Shown: piece by piece, positions 23,989 to 32,593 of the stretch
How positions within the stretch are numbered: the first letter of the stretch is position 1
Layout of the letters: every line of letters starts with the position of its first letter
Source: an uncultured Roseburia sp.
Lineage (GTDB): Bacteria > Bacillota > Clostridia > Lachnospirales > Lachnospiraceae
Direction of reading: 5' to 3'
DNA length: 64,000 nucleotides
Assembly: GCA_910577925.1 (NCBI GenBank)
Contig: CAJTOI010000005.1
Coordinates: 62,001-126,000, forward strand
The notes under the pieces: generated by a model
Told to the model about the DNA's origin: nothing
What the model saw: the letters and a program-made list of their open reading frames with translations, nothing else
The model's database searches: none
Translations under genes and position numbers: made by a program

Positions 23989-25800
23989 CTAATCCTCGTC
24001 TAATTTCAGAACACTCATAAAGGCCTCCTGCGGAATCTCCACGTTTCCTACCTGGCGCATCCGCTTCTTGCCCTCCTTCTGCTTCTCCAAAAGCTTTCTC
24101 TTCCGGGAGATATCACCGCCGTAGCACTTTGCAAGCACATCCTTGCGCATCGCCTTTACGGTCTCCCGCGCAATCACCTTTCCGCCCACGGCCGCCTGAA
24201 TCGGAATCTCAAACAGATGTCTCGGAATCTCCTCCTTTAAACGCTCGCACATCCTTCTGCCGCGCTCGTAGGCACTGTCTTTAAACACGATAAAGGAGAG
24301 CGCGTCCACCTGTTCTCTGTTAATCAGAATATCAAGCTTCACAAGCTCCGACCGCTCATACCCTTTCAGCTCATAGTCAAACGACGCATAGCCCCTCGAG
24401 CGGGACTTTAGCGCGTCAAAAAAGTCATAGATAATCTCGTTGAGCGGCAGGTCATACTTGATAAGCGCCCTTGTCTCCTCCAAGTACTCCATGCTGATAT
24501 AGACGCCCCGGCGCTCCTGGCACAGCGTCATAATCGCCCCCACATAGTCGCTCGTCACCATAATCTCCGCGGCGACCACCGGCTCTTCCATATACTCGAT
24601 CTCTGACGGGTCGGGCAGATTCGAGGGATTGGTCAGTTCGATCATCTCTCCGTTCGTCTTGTGCACCTTGTAGATAACTCCCGGCGCCGTCGTCACAAGA
24701 TCCAGGCCAAACTCCCGCTCTAAGCGCTCCTGGATAATCTCGAGATGGAGCAATCCTAAAAATCCGCAGCGGAATCCGAATCCGAGCGCCAGGGAAGTCT
24801 CCGGCTCATAGTGCAGAGAGGCATCGTTAATCTGCAGTTTCTCGAGCGCATCCCGCAGATCCGGGTACTTTGCGCTGTCGGCCGGATACATGCCGCAGTA
24901 CACCATCGGGTTGACCTTCTTGTAGCCCGGCAGCGGCTCCTCACACGGCCTGGCCGCATTTGTCACGGTGTCGCCGACACGCGTGTCCCGGACGTTTTTG
25001 ATGCTCGCGCACAGATAGCCGACCATGCCCGCCGACAGCTCGTCACAGGGAATAAACTGCCCCGCGCCGAAATACCCGACTTCCGTCACCTCGGACTGTG
25101 CGCCGGTGGCCATCATCCGAATCATATCGCCGACTTTTACCGTGCCTTCCTTGACGCGGCAGAATACGATCACACCCTTGTAGGAGTCGTAGAGCGCATC
25201 AAAAATCAGCGCCTTAAGCGGCGCACAAGCGTCACCGGAGGGCGCCGGGATCTTTGTCACAATCTGCTCTAACACCTCGCTGATATTGAGTCCCGTCTTC
25301 GCGGAAATCCGCGGCGCTTCCTCCGCCTCTATGCCGATCACATCCTCAATCTCCCGCACGACCTCATCCGGCTGCGCGCTCGGCAGGTCGATCTTATTGA
25401 TGACCGGCATCACATCCAGATTGTGGTCCAACGCCAGATACACATTTGCAAGCGTCTGCGCCTCCACGCCCTGCGCCGCGTCCACGACGAGAATCGCGCC
25501 GTCGCAGGCCGCAAGGCTCCGCGACACTTCGTAATTGAAATCCACATGTCCCGGCGTGTCGATGAGATTAAAGATATACTCTTCCCCGTCCTTTGCCTGA
25601 TAGATAATGCGCACGGCCTGCGACTTAATCGTGATTCCCCGCTCGCGCTCCAACTCCATGTTGTCGAGCACCTGCGCCTGCATCTCCCTGCTTGTCAGCG
25701 TCCCCGTGCTCTCGATAATGCGGTCCGCGAGCGTGGATTTGCCGTGGTCTATATGTGCAATAATACAAAAATTTCGGATTTTACTCTGATCGATCGACAT
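23989..25800 (-). CDS. lepA: Elongation factor 4 (LepA)
   Basis: Ribosome-associated GTPase (EF4), 603 residues. GTPase motifs: IAHIDHGKSTLADR, DTPGHVDF, NKIDLPSA and a switch region LERERGITIKSQA. The EF-G-like domains follow and the LepA-specific C-terminus is present (GGDISRKRKLLEKQKEGKK and VEIPQEAFMSVLK). The start MSIDQSKIRNFCIIAH is standard. Upstream of hemW in a two-gene unit, and preceded by the unrelated ABC permease with a 17-base gap. Confidence 0.98.
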   Translation of the reverse strand: MSIDQSKIRNFCIIAHIDHGKSTLADRIIESTGTLTSREMQAQVLDNMELERERGITIKSQAVRIIYQAKDGEEYIFNLIDTPGHVDFNYEVSRSLAACDGAILVVDAAQGVEAQTLANVYLALDHNLDVMPVINKIDLPSAQPDEVVREIEDVIGIEAEEAPRISAKTGLNISEVLEQIVTKIPAPSGDACAPLKALIFDALYDSYKGVIVFCRVKEGTVKVGDMIRMMATGAQSEVTEVGYFGAGQFIPCDELSAGMVGYLCASIKNVRDTRVGDTVTNAARPCEEPLPGYKKVNPMVYCGMYPADSAKYPDLRDALEKLQINDASLHYEPETSLALGFGFRCGFLGLLHLEIIQERLEREFGLDLVTTAPGVIYKVHKTNGEMIELTNPSNLPDPSEIEYMEEPVVAAEIMVTSDYVGAIMTLCQERRGVYISMEYLEETRALIKYDLPLNEIIYDFFDALKSRSRGYASFDYELKGYERSELVKLDILINREQVDALSFIVFKDSAYERGRRMCERLKEEIPRHLFEIPIQAAVGGKVIARETVKAMRKDVLAKCYGGDISRKRKLLEKQKEGKKRMRQVGNVEIPQEAFMSVLKLDED

Positions 25801-25817
25801 AAAACTGATACCTTCCC

Positions 25818-26507
25818 TTACTGTTTTCCATGTCTCCCATTATACGTGACAGGCCATGGAAACGTCAAGTGATACCAGACCGCAAACACGATACAGAAGA
25901 TACCCGCCGCAAGCAGAATCCCCTTATCCCGTATCTGCCCCGTCTGCATGGAAAACAGATACAGTTTGCCCAGATATTTTTTCCCCGCTCCGATATTTGC
26001 AATGTAATAGACAACCGGCATCATGTAGGCAAACGCCACATTGTCGGAAACCGCAAACGCGGCAAGGCCGAGTCCGCCCAGAAAACAGGCGTCCGCCACG
26101 AATGCGTACACCCCTTCCGCCATCGAAAATCCGCAGTTTCCCGCTTTCAGATAGAACAGAAACCCGACGCCCGCAAGCAGTAAAAAGAATGTGCTCTGCG
26201 CGATCCGAATCAGCGATACCGCGACCATGGATTCCTTTTTGGAGCGGATCACGTCAAATATTTCGCGGTTCATATCCGGCCCGAAAACCGGCATCAGAAG
26301 AATGATACCCAGAAAAGACAGGTACATTTCGATCACTTTTGCACTCTGTACCGCGTCGAGATTTTTTGTCCCCATAAAAAGCGGTGCGGCCAGGCAAAAC
26401 AGGCCGGCCGCCGCAAGATAGGGGAGCAGATTGTGCCTCAGATTTACCAGTGCGATTTTACCGTATCTTTCTGCCACTTCCCATACCCCCTCTCCTCTTC
26501 TTCTCAT
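25818..26507 (-). CDS. ABC-2 type membrane protein, second permease
   Basis: Polytopic membrane protein of up to 229 residues with about six hydrophobic segments (LLPYLAAAGLFCLAAPLFM, VIEMYLSFLGIILLMPVF, STFFLLLAGVGFLFYL and others). It lacks an ATPase domain and is probably a permease subunit with the two genes upstream. The ATG at 26507 overlaps the previous gene by 50 bases and lacks a ribosome site; a GTG at 26477 behind AGGGGG is an alternative start (then 219 residues). No substrate is indicated. Confidence 0.75.
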   Translation of the reverse strand: MRRRGEGVWEVAERYGKIALVNLRHNLLPYLAAAGLFCLAAPLFMGTKNLDAVQSAKVIEMYLSFLGIILLMPVFGPDMNREIFDVIRSKKESMVAVSLIRIAQSTFFLLLAGVGFLFYLKAGNCGFSMAEGVYAFVADACFLGGLGLAAFAVSDNVAFAYMMPVVYYIANIGAGKKYLGKLYLFSMQTGQIRDKGILLAAGIFCIVFAVWYHLTFPWPVTYNGRHGKQ

Positions 26508-27615
26508 AAATCAGGCCGGTAACGATCACCAGCAGAACGGCCGCCGCGCTGTATGCCAGACGGTTTTGAATCAGTTCCGGAAGCATATCCATAAACTGCT
26601 CCGTGGCGCCTGCGGTATTAAAGCGCGGAATCATACTTAAGCCCACAAATCTTAGTCCAAGCCCGCTTCCCATAAAAACGGTGCAAAACCACAGCACGCA
26701 GCAGACCAGAACGGACAGCACGCTCTCCGTCAGCTCCGTGATCAGATACGAAACGGCCGTCACAAACAATATCGTCGGCAACAGCCACAGCACACTGTAC
26801 TTTGCAAACGCCAGATAATCCGGCGCCACCCCCAGCGCCTTTGCCATATAGATGTACTGGGAAGCCGCAAAGCAGGAGACAATCAGTACCGGGACAAACA
26901 TGACGATAACCATCGCAAGATACCTTGCCGCAGTCACGGCTGCGGACGGGGCGGACTTTGTGTACAGCACCTGCGCCGCATCACTCCTCTTGTCCCGCAT
27001 CACTCTCGCCACACCGAAAAATGCCGGAAGAACCCCAAGGATGATTCCCACATAATCACAGAATAACCTCGCATATGCGCCGGTCACATGATCCGTCTCG
27101 CAGATTGCCTCATATTCTTTCAGCGCCTCCTCATAGGTCATCGGAACATCCGTCCGTCTGAGATTTTCCTCGGCATAGTTGCTCCCCGGCCCGACCAGAG
27201 CGGAAACTTCCGCCATCGCCCCCTGGAATTCGGAAAAAGAAAGTCCTTCTCTGACGCAGGGCATCTCTCCTCCTGCCCACTGCTCCTCTGGCTGCCCGGT
27301 GATATCGGTAATGATACTCCCGATCCGCCGCAGAGCATCTTCATCCGGAATCACTTCCTTATAAAATCCGATCGGGTACGTCGTAAATGAGCGCCGCTCA
27401 TATTCCCCGACCAGATTCCGCAGCGTATGCTCCATAATGACAGTTTCGTCTGTCGTATAGACAATCCCGTAATTATCTCCTCCCGGAACCGGTTTTACCA
27501 GAACGGAGGTATCCATCTGTGAAATATAAAATACAATCAGAATTATCACATATGCATAAAACAAAATATTTTTCAGCCACATGCCGCATTCCTGTCTCAA
27601 AAGAGAGAAAACCAT
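26458..27615 (-). CDS. ABC-2 type membrane protein, first permease
   Basis: 385 residues with an N-terminal membrane segment (IILIVFYIS), a soluble extracytoplasmic stretch (about 40-180) and a hydrophobic C-terminal part with six segments (YVGIILGVLPAFFGVARV, YLAMVIVMFVPVLIVSCF, LLPTILFVTAVSYLI, VLVCCVLWFCTVFMG and a final AAAVLLVIVTGLIY). Starts directly after the ATPase stop. The architecture is that of ABC-2 permeases with a large external loop. The transported compound is unknown. Confidence 0.8.
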   Translation of the reverse strand: MVFSLLRQECGMWLKNILFYAYVIILIVFYISQMDTSVLVKPVPGGDNYGIVYTTDETVIMEHTLRNLVGEYERRSFTTYPIGFYKEVIPDEDALRRIGSIITDITGQPEEQWAGGEMPCVREGLSFSEFQGAMAEVSALVGPGSNYAEENLRRTDVPMTYEEALKEYEAICETDHVTGAYARLFCDYVGIILGVLPAFFGVARVMRDKRSDAAQVLYTKSAPSAAVTAARYLAMVIVMFVPVLIVSCFAASQYIYMAKALGVAPDYLAFAKYSVLWLLPTILFVTAVSYLITELTESVLSVLVCCVLWFCTVFMGSGLGLRFVGLSMIPRFNTAGATEQFMDMLPELIQNRLAYSAAAVLLVIVTGLIYEKKRRGGMGSGRKIR

Positions 27616-28491
27616 TTATTCTTCCTCCCTTCTGTTCATCAGATACATGTATGCGTCCTCCACGTCCGGCTCCGCCGCCTGCGCACCGGCAAACGGTTCG
27701 TCTTCCGAGAGGAAACGAATCTCCGCCCGGCTGCCCTTCGTGTGCATCGCGGTGACCAGATACCGGCGCTTCACTTTTTCCAGCTCCGACTTTGAGATCT
27801 CCGCCGTATATACCTTTCCGGCCGCCTGTGCGAGCAGTTCGTCCACCGTGCCGGTAAATTTCAGCGTTCCCTCGTCAAGGACGGCGATATTCTCGCAGGT
27901 CGCCTCGATGTCGCCGACGATGTGGGTGGAGAGAATCACGATCCGTTCACGCGCGATATCGCTTAAAATATTTCGGAAGCGCACGCGCTCTTCCGGGTCG
28001 AGTCCGGCGGTCGGCTCATCCACGATCAGAACCCGCGGATCGTTTAAAAGCGCCTGCGCAATCCCGAGTCTTCTGCGCATGCCGCCGGACATCGCCTTCA
28101 CTCTCGTGCGGTAATTCTCTCTCAGGTTTACCTGTTCCAGCAGGAGCGGTATCCGCTCTTTCCTGTCCGCCTTTGACAGCCCCGAGAGCGTTCCGAGATA
28201 ATCCATCGCCTCGTAGACGGTCATTCCCCCATACATCGAGAAATCCTGCGGCAGATACCCTGTCATGGCGCGGATTTCTTTTCTTTTTCGGATGTCGGTC
28301 CCGCACACGGTAACCGTTCCGCCGTCCGCCGGAAGCAGCGTTACCAGAATTTTCATCAGCGTCGTCTTTCCCGCGCCGTTTCTCCCCAAAAGCCCGAACA
28401 TTCCCATCGGTATCGTCAGATTCAAATGTTTTAACGCTTGCTTTTTTCCGTAATTTTTGCAGATATCCTGCAAAACAATCTCTGTCTTCAT
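27616..28491 (-). CDS. ABC transporter ATP-binding protein
   Basis: 291 residues. Walker A GLLGRNGAGKTTLM, Q-loop TGYLPQDFSMYGGM, signature MSGGMRRRLGIAQA, Walker B VLIVDEPTAGLDPEE and H-loop LSTHIVGDIEATCEN are intact. The tail (about 220-291) is an added domain ending in EDAYMYLMNRREEE, as in ATPases of ABC-2 exporters. ATG 28491 is preferred over the first in-frame codon (28527) because AGAGGAG lies eight bases before it. First gene of an operon with two permeases; the sensor system at 29924-31713 lies upstream beyond two pseudogenes. Confidence 0.9.
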   Translation of the reverse strand: MKTEIVLQDICKNYGKKQALKHLNLTIPMGMFGLLGRNGAGKTTLMKILVTLLPADGGTVTVCGTDIRKRKEIRAMTGYLPQDFSMYGGMTVYEAMDYLGTLSGLSKADRKERIPLLLEQVNLRENYRTRVKAMSGGMRRRLGIAQALLNDPRVLIVDEPTAGLDPEERVRFRNILSDIARERIVILSTHIVGDIEATCENIAVLDEGTLKFTGTVDELLAQAAGKVYTAEISKSELEKVKRRYLVTAMHTKGSRAEIRFLSEDEPFAGAQAAEPDVEDAYMYLMNRREEE

Positions 28492-28551
28492 TCCGTATGC
28501 TCCTCTCTTTTTGTCTGACTCAAGCATACCGTCAAATTCTCAATATTTTCT

Positions 28552-29472
28552 CTACTTTTTGAAAATCGGGATTGATTTGTTTTCCGCTTTCCACCGGCGC
28601 ACGATCGCCAGTATTCCGGGCACAATCACTACGGCTGCGATCATGCCCTCGTCCATATTCTGCATGGCCGGAGAAGAAAACGCATCATATGCAAACGTGT
28701 CCGCCAGATGCCCGGAAGGATTCACCGCTCCGCTCAGCACATCCGCAATCGAACGGCACGTGTCGCCGCCTGCTCCCGGAGCCCAGAGAACCGCAGTAAT
28801 ATTCGGATAGTCCGCCACCCATCCCAGCTCAAAAGCATTATTGGTATTGACCACAAGAATCACATTGTCAAAATTGTCATTGAGATATTGAATCACCCCA
28901 AGCTCCACCGAATCCGGCTCCAGATAATGCTTTTCTTTGTCCTCCTCCACGTCGGTCCAGTTTCCCATATAACGTCCGAGGTCACGACCCTCGCCGCCGG
29001 TCCTGGAAATGAAAAAACAGGGGTCGTGCCCGCGGCCTCGCGTTTGGCATCCTCCGGAATCTCCGCAAGCGGCACCTCATTGACGGATCAGTCCTCGTCT
29101 CCGCCATACATAATCGCACCGCCGCCGCGGGTATATTTGCCGTGATTGTCACTGTAAAACTTCCAAAGCGCTTCATTCACGGAAAATCCCTGCTCCGTGA
29201 GGGCGGTGCGCATATCGCTCGAAATCTTACTCACACCGGAACCCGTTACCGCCGGCCAGCAGATCAACCGAAGATGCGGAAAACAGACTCAGCGCAGATC
29301 CGCCTTCGAGCGGAAGCCCCTTTCCGTCCTCATCCCGGTTATATAAGAGCACAAAACCCTCCGCGCTCGCCTTACGGGTATAAGCCTGCTCTGCCTTCTG
29401 AAGTTCTGCGGAGTCCGCAATCTCTCTTTTGTAATAATCGAACAGGCTCTTCTGATTCCGTTTTCGGGCCAT
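28552..29472 (-). pseudogene. Glycoside hydrolase family 3 (beta-glucosidase) remnant
   Basis: The N-terminal piece (29227-29472: YTRKASAEGFVLLYNRDEDG, then SLFSASSVDLLAGG) and a C-terminal piece (28552-28968: NFDNVILVVNTNNAFELGWV, LWAPGAGGDTCRSIADVLSG, NPSGHLADTFAYD) belong to one GH3 C-terminal domain. Between them the text continues in other frames (ALTEQGFSVNEALWKFY, GGGAIMYGGDED and a stop), so there are at least two frameshifts and a nonsense codon. The catalytic N-terminal barrel is missing and the C-terminus ends in a hydrophobic tail (MIAAVVIVPGILAIV). Total is about 300 codons against 800 or more in intact members with this organisation. Confidence 0.85.
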
Positions 29473-29556
29473 ATTATACTACAGGTGTTTCCGGAATGAA
29501 ACGGACGTTTTTTCGGTTGAATTTTTGACGCCTTTTGTTCCTTGCTCCGCTGTATC

Positions 29557-29596
29557 CAAAAATCTCCGGCGCTCAGTCTGGCACCGAGCGCCGGAG
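29557..29596 (-). terminator. Rho-independent terminator
   Basis: Perfect 11-bp stem CTCCGGCGCTC / GAGCGCCGGAG with an 11-nt loop, followed on the minus strand by ATTTTT. It follows the flavin-reductase remnant and separates it from the GH3 remnant. Confidence 0.85.
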
Positions 29597-29654
29597 GTTT
29601 CGATCATTCATTTTTCAAATCGGACGGTCAATGTACCGTGACGCGCAAACCGCA

Positions 29655-29905
29655 TCAGATATCCAGACACATCGTATATGCGGACCAGATGCATCCCATC
29701 AGGTTCGACGGCCGCTGTGCATCCCCTAACAGATGTATGTTATCTGCTTTGATTGCATCGTACAGTTCCGTATCGGAAACATAGCCGACCGATACAACCA
29801 CGGTGTCTGCCTCCACCGGTTTTACGGTCCTGTGGATTCCCTGCAGGCTCTGATTGAACGCTCTGTCCCTGATATTGGGTCCGCGGATTTCATGACCCGG
29901 GGATA
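29655..29905 (-). pseudogene. C-terminal remnant of an NADH:flavin oxidoreductase (old yellow enzyme / BaiCD type)
   Basis: About 80 codons ending in a TGA at 29657-29655. The text VEADTVVVSVGYVSDTELYD, then IHLLGDAQRPSNLMGCIWSA and YTMCLDI resembles the C-terminal NAD(P)H-binding part of 2,4-dienoyl-CoA reductase-like flavoenzymes (VVVSIGYxxDxxLYxxL...LLGDA...NIMxAIWDAY). No start or flavin-binding barrel is present. It sits between the terminator at 29557-29596 and the kinase gene and appears to be the surviving tail of a deleted gene. Confidence 0.7.
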
Positions 29906-29923
29906 AAATTCCCCCACTCCGTT

Positions 29924-31051
29924 TTACCTGGCGGAAACGCGAAAAAAAGCACAGGCGATCCCTCCCTGATGAATACTGTTTGTCAGTTCCAGGTCCCCGC
30001 CGTGCTTTTTACAGAGCAATCTGCAGATCGAAAGCCCCAGTCCCATATGTCCGTTCTCGGTTGTAAAATACGGCCGCGCACCCATTTCCAGCGCTTCCTC
30101 CGAAAAGCCCGGCCCGTCATCTTTCACATAGCAGAACAGCCGGTCATCCGATACCTCCAATGTCACCCGTATCGTCTCCCGCGCATAGCGCAGCGCGTTG
30201 AGCATCAGGTTGTCCGCCACCTCCGCAACAATATTCCCGTCACAGAAAATCTCCTGCGCCCGCATCTCTCCGGCAATGACCTCTATTCTCGCTTTCTGCC
30301 CCTGCGCCAGCCCTTCTGCGTTCTTTTTAAGCAGCTCCAAAAGCTCCGCCGCCGCTGTCTTTCTGCAGGCAATCTCCCACTCTTCCATGCGGTTCATCCG
30401 CTTCATCGTCGCGGAAAACTGCTCGATGCGCTCCACCTGTCCGGAAAGGGTCTTCATCGTTTCCATGACTTTCTCTTCCGGCATATTTCCCGTCGGATAG
30501 AATTTCTCCATCATCTGAAGATACCCCTTCATAACGGTCAGAGGAGTCCTTATATCGTGTGCAAAGACCGCATGGAGCACTCGCTGTTCCTCCACCAGCG
30601 CCCACGTGTTTCTCCGATTCTCTATCAGCGCAAGCCGCATATCGTTAAGGCTTTTGCAGACCTGCGCCATCTCGTCCTCCCCGTCAACGCTGCAGTCAAA
30701 GCTCAGATCTTCCCGGTTCAGAAAACAAATTTCTTTTTCAATCAGCGCAAGCGCAGGTTCCATCCGGTTTTTGTAAAACAAATGGCACACCAGAAAAATG
30801 ATCACACAGACAAAAAACGCGATGACTGCAACCTCCGCGAAAGACAGATACACCAGAAGCCGGTTTGCCCTTACCGATTCTTCCAGATTCTTAATCATTT
30901 CCTTCCAGTTCTCCAGAAACTGTACCGCAAACAGGCAGCAGCCAAAAGCAGCCAAAAGTCCCAGTCCAACATAAATCATCATCGATTTTTTTAATGTTAT
31001 TTTCTTTTGCTCATCCCAAAAGCGCTTCCATCTGTCTTCTATAAAATCCAT
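29924..31051 (-). CDS. Two-component sensor histidine kinase
   Basis: Membrane kinase of 375 residues with two membrane segments (about 24-46 and 70-92) and a very short outer loop, a HAMP-like region, HisKA (VFAHDIRTPLTVMKGY, His near 167) and an ATPase domain (VADNLMLNALRYA, VKDDGPGFSEEAL, GHMGLGLSICRLL). The short outer loop is typical of intramembrane-sensing kinases for cell-envelope stress. It overlaps the response regulator by 13 bases and is the last gene of nifS-nifU-iscR-RR-HK. The ABC transporter at 25.8-28.5 kb is a plausible target, by position only. Confidence 0.92.
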   Translation of the reverse strand: MDFIEDRWKRFWDEQKKITLKKSMMIYVGLGLLAAFGCCLFAVQFLENWKEMIKNLEESVRANRLLVYLSFAEVAVIAFFVCVIIFLVCHLFYKNRMEPALALIEKEICFLNREDLSFDCSVDGEDEMAQVCKSLNDMRLALIENRRNTWALVEEQRVLHAVFAHDIRTPLTVMKGYLQMMEKFYPTGNMPEEKVMETMKTLSGQVERIEQFSATMKRMNRMEEWEIACRKTAAAELLELLKKNAEGLAQGQKARIEVIAGEMRAQEIFCDGNIVAEVADNLMLNALRYARETIRVTLEVSDDRLFCYVKDDGPGFSEEALEMGARPYFTTENGHMGLGLSICRLLCKKHGGDLELTNSIHQGGIACAFFRVSAR

Positions 31052-31713
31052 CGATATCCCACTCCCCAGACTGTCTCTATCACGTCCTGCCCGGTATGGG
31101 CTCCGATTTTTTTGCGGATCCTGCGGACATGCTCCGTGATGCTTTCGCTGTTTCCCTCTTTGTCATAGCCCCAGAGCCTCTCATAAATCGTTTCTTTGTC
31201 AAAGATGCGCCCCCGGTTTCTGCTCAGCAGCTCGAGAATCTCAAACTCCGTTTTCGTCAGGCCGACCTCGTTTCCCTCCACGCTCACTTTTCTGTCCCCG
31301 TAATCCACCATGACCGCGCCGTAGTTCATGACCATTTTTTTGTCCGTTCTGCGCGCTTCCCTCCGAAGATGCGCCATAACTCTCGCCTGCAGTTCCTCCA
31401 TCGAAAAGGGCTTTAAAATATAATCGTCCCCGCCGGCCAAAAAACCTTCCACTCTGTCCTCTTCTTCAATCTTTGCCGTCAGAAAAAGAATCGGGACATT
31501 GACGCCGTCCCGAATCTGTCTGCAGAGGTCAAGGCCGTCCGTCCCCGGCATATTTATATCCAGCAGAATCAGATCCGGTTCCGCGCTCAAAAAACCGAGC
31601 GCCGCCTTCGCCGAATTTGCCGTATATACCGTATATCCCAGCATCCCGAAAAATTCTTTCAGCATGATGCAGATTTCCTGCTCATCGTCCACAACCAGCA
31701 ATTTATACCGCAT
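31039..31713 (-). CDS. OmpR-family response regulator
   Basis: 224 residues: receiver (LLVVDDEQEICIMLKEFF; phospho-Asp in DLILLDINMPGTDGLDL; Lys in DDYILKPFS) and a C-terminal winged helix (VGLTKTEFEILELLSRNRGR, TVWGVGYRWIL). It starts 11 bases inside the end of iscR and overlaps the kinase, so the three are translationally coupled. OmpR-type regulators bind phased direct repeats; such boxes occur upstream of the exporter operon at 7106-7130, but a link is speculative. Confidence 0.94.
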   Translation of the reverse strand: MRYKLLVVDDEQEICIMLKEFFGMLGYTVYTANSAKAALGFLSAEPDLILLDINMPGTDGLDLCRQIRDGVNVPILFLTAKIEEEDRVEGFLAGGDDYILKPFSMEELQARVMAHLRREARRTDKKMVMNYGAVMVDYGDRKVSVEGNEVGLTKTEFEILELLSRNRGRIFDKETIYERLWGYDKEGNSESITEHVRRIRKKIGAHTGQDVIETVWGVGYRWIL

Positions 31714-32152
31714 GATGATCCCCCGTGCCGCCGCTGTCTTTCTCCCGCTGTATCCCGACTAAATCGGCCAGCGTGATATCGTCTAAAACGCCGTTGACCG
31801 CGTCGTTTATTTTTCTCCAGACCTCCTGCGCCGCACACTGCTCCCCGCGCTCACACGAAAATTCCTCCTCCGCACAGGGAACCGGCGCAAGGCTTCCCTC
31901 GGTCAGGCGCAGAATCATTCCCACCGTGTATTCCTCCGGGCGCCGCTTTAACGCGTAACCGCCCTGGGGGCCCCTCACACTGCGCACATACCCCGCCCTG
32001 TTTAAAACGGAGATAATCTGTTCGAGGTATTTGTCGGATATCTTCTGTCTGGCCGCAATATCCTTAATCCGGATCACCGCTCCCTCTCTCTCATTCATCG
32101 CCAGATCCAGCATCAGCCGCAGCGCGTATCTGCCTTTTGTAGAAATTTTCAT
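31703..32152 (-). CDS. iscR: Rrf2-family Fe-S regulator (IscR-like)
   Basis: 149 residues. The Rrf2 winged helix is complete (MKISTKGRYALRLMLDLAM, ISDKYLEQIISVLNRAGYV, SVRGPQGGYALKR). Three cysteines follow in PCAEEEFSCERGEQCAAQE, with C-x6-C-x5-C spacing that matches [2Fe-2S] ligation in IscR-type members. This suggests a repressor that senses Fe-S status. It lies four bases after nifU, not at the front of the operon as in Escherichia coli. Two ATAGTAATAC boxes in the nifS promoter are its likely operators. Confidence 0.88.
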   Translation of the reverse strand: MKISTKGRYALRLMLDLAMNEREGAVIRIKDIAARQKISDKYLEQIISVLNRAGYVRSVRGPQGGYALKRRPEEYTVGMILRLTEGSLAPVPCAEEEFSCERGEQCAAQEVWRKINDAVNGVLDDITLADLVGIQREKDSGGTGDHHAV

Positions 32153-32155
32153 ATG

Positions 32156-32593
32156 CTAGTACTCCTCTTCGATTTCCTCCTCGCCGATGTCCTCTTTCGG
32201 CTTTTTCAGGCCTTCGATTTTGATGCCGTTCTTCTCCGCGTAATCCCAGAGCGCCGCGTGAATCGCTTCTTCCGCCAGCAGCGAACAGTGGACCTTGACC
32301 GGCGGCAGTCCGTCTAACGCCTCCATCACGGCCTTATTTGTGATCTGCATCGCCTCCTCGACGGTCTTCCCCTTTACAAGCTCCGTCGCCATGCTGCTCG
32401 TCGCCACGGCCGCCCCGCAGCCGAACGTCTTGAATCTGCAGTCGCGAATGACGCGGTTCTCATCGATATCCAGATACATGCGCATGATATCGCCGCATTT
32501 CGCATTCCCCACAGTCCCGACGCCGCTCGCGTCCGCGATCTCTCCGACATTCCTCGGATTCTGAAAATGATCCATTACTTTTTCACTGTACAT
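32156..32593 (-). CDS. nifU: Iron-sulfur cluster scaffold protein NifU/IscU
   Basis: 145-residue scaffold on which NifS-derived sulfur and iron are built into Fe-S clusters. It shows MYSEKVMDHFQNPRNVGEI and the three ligand cysteines in VGNAKCGDIMR, FKTFGCGAAVATSSM and PVKVHCSLLAEEAIH. An acidic tail (EDIGEEEIEEEY) follows. Only the IscU-like domain is present, with no ferredoxin or NFU domain. It overlaps nifS by 11 bases. Confidence 0.95.
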   Translation of the reverse strand: MYSEKVMDHFQNPRNVGEIADASGVGTVGNAKCGDIMRMYLDIDENRVIRDCRFKTFGCGAAVATSSMATELVKGKTVEEAMQITNKAVMEALDGLPPVKVHCSLLAEEAIHAALWDYAEKNGIKIEGLKKPKEDIGEEEIEEEY

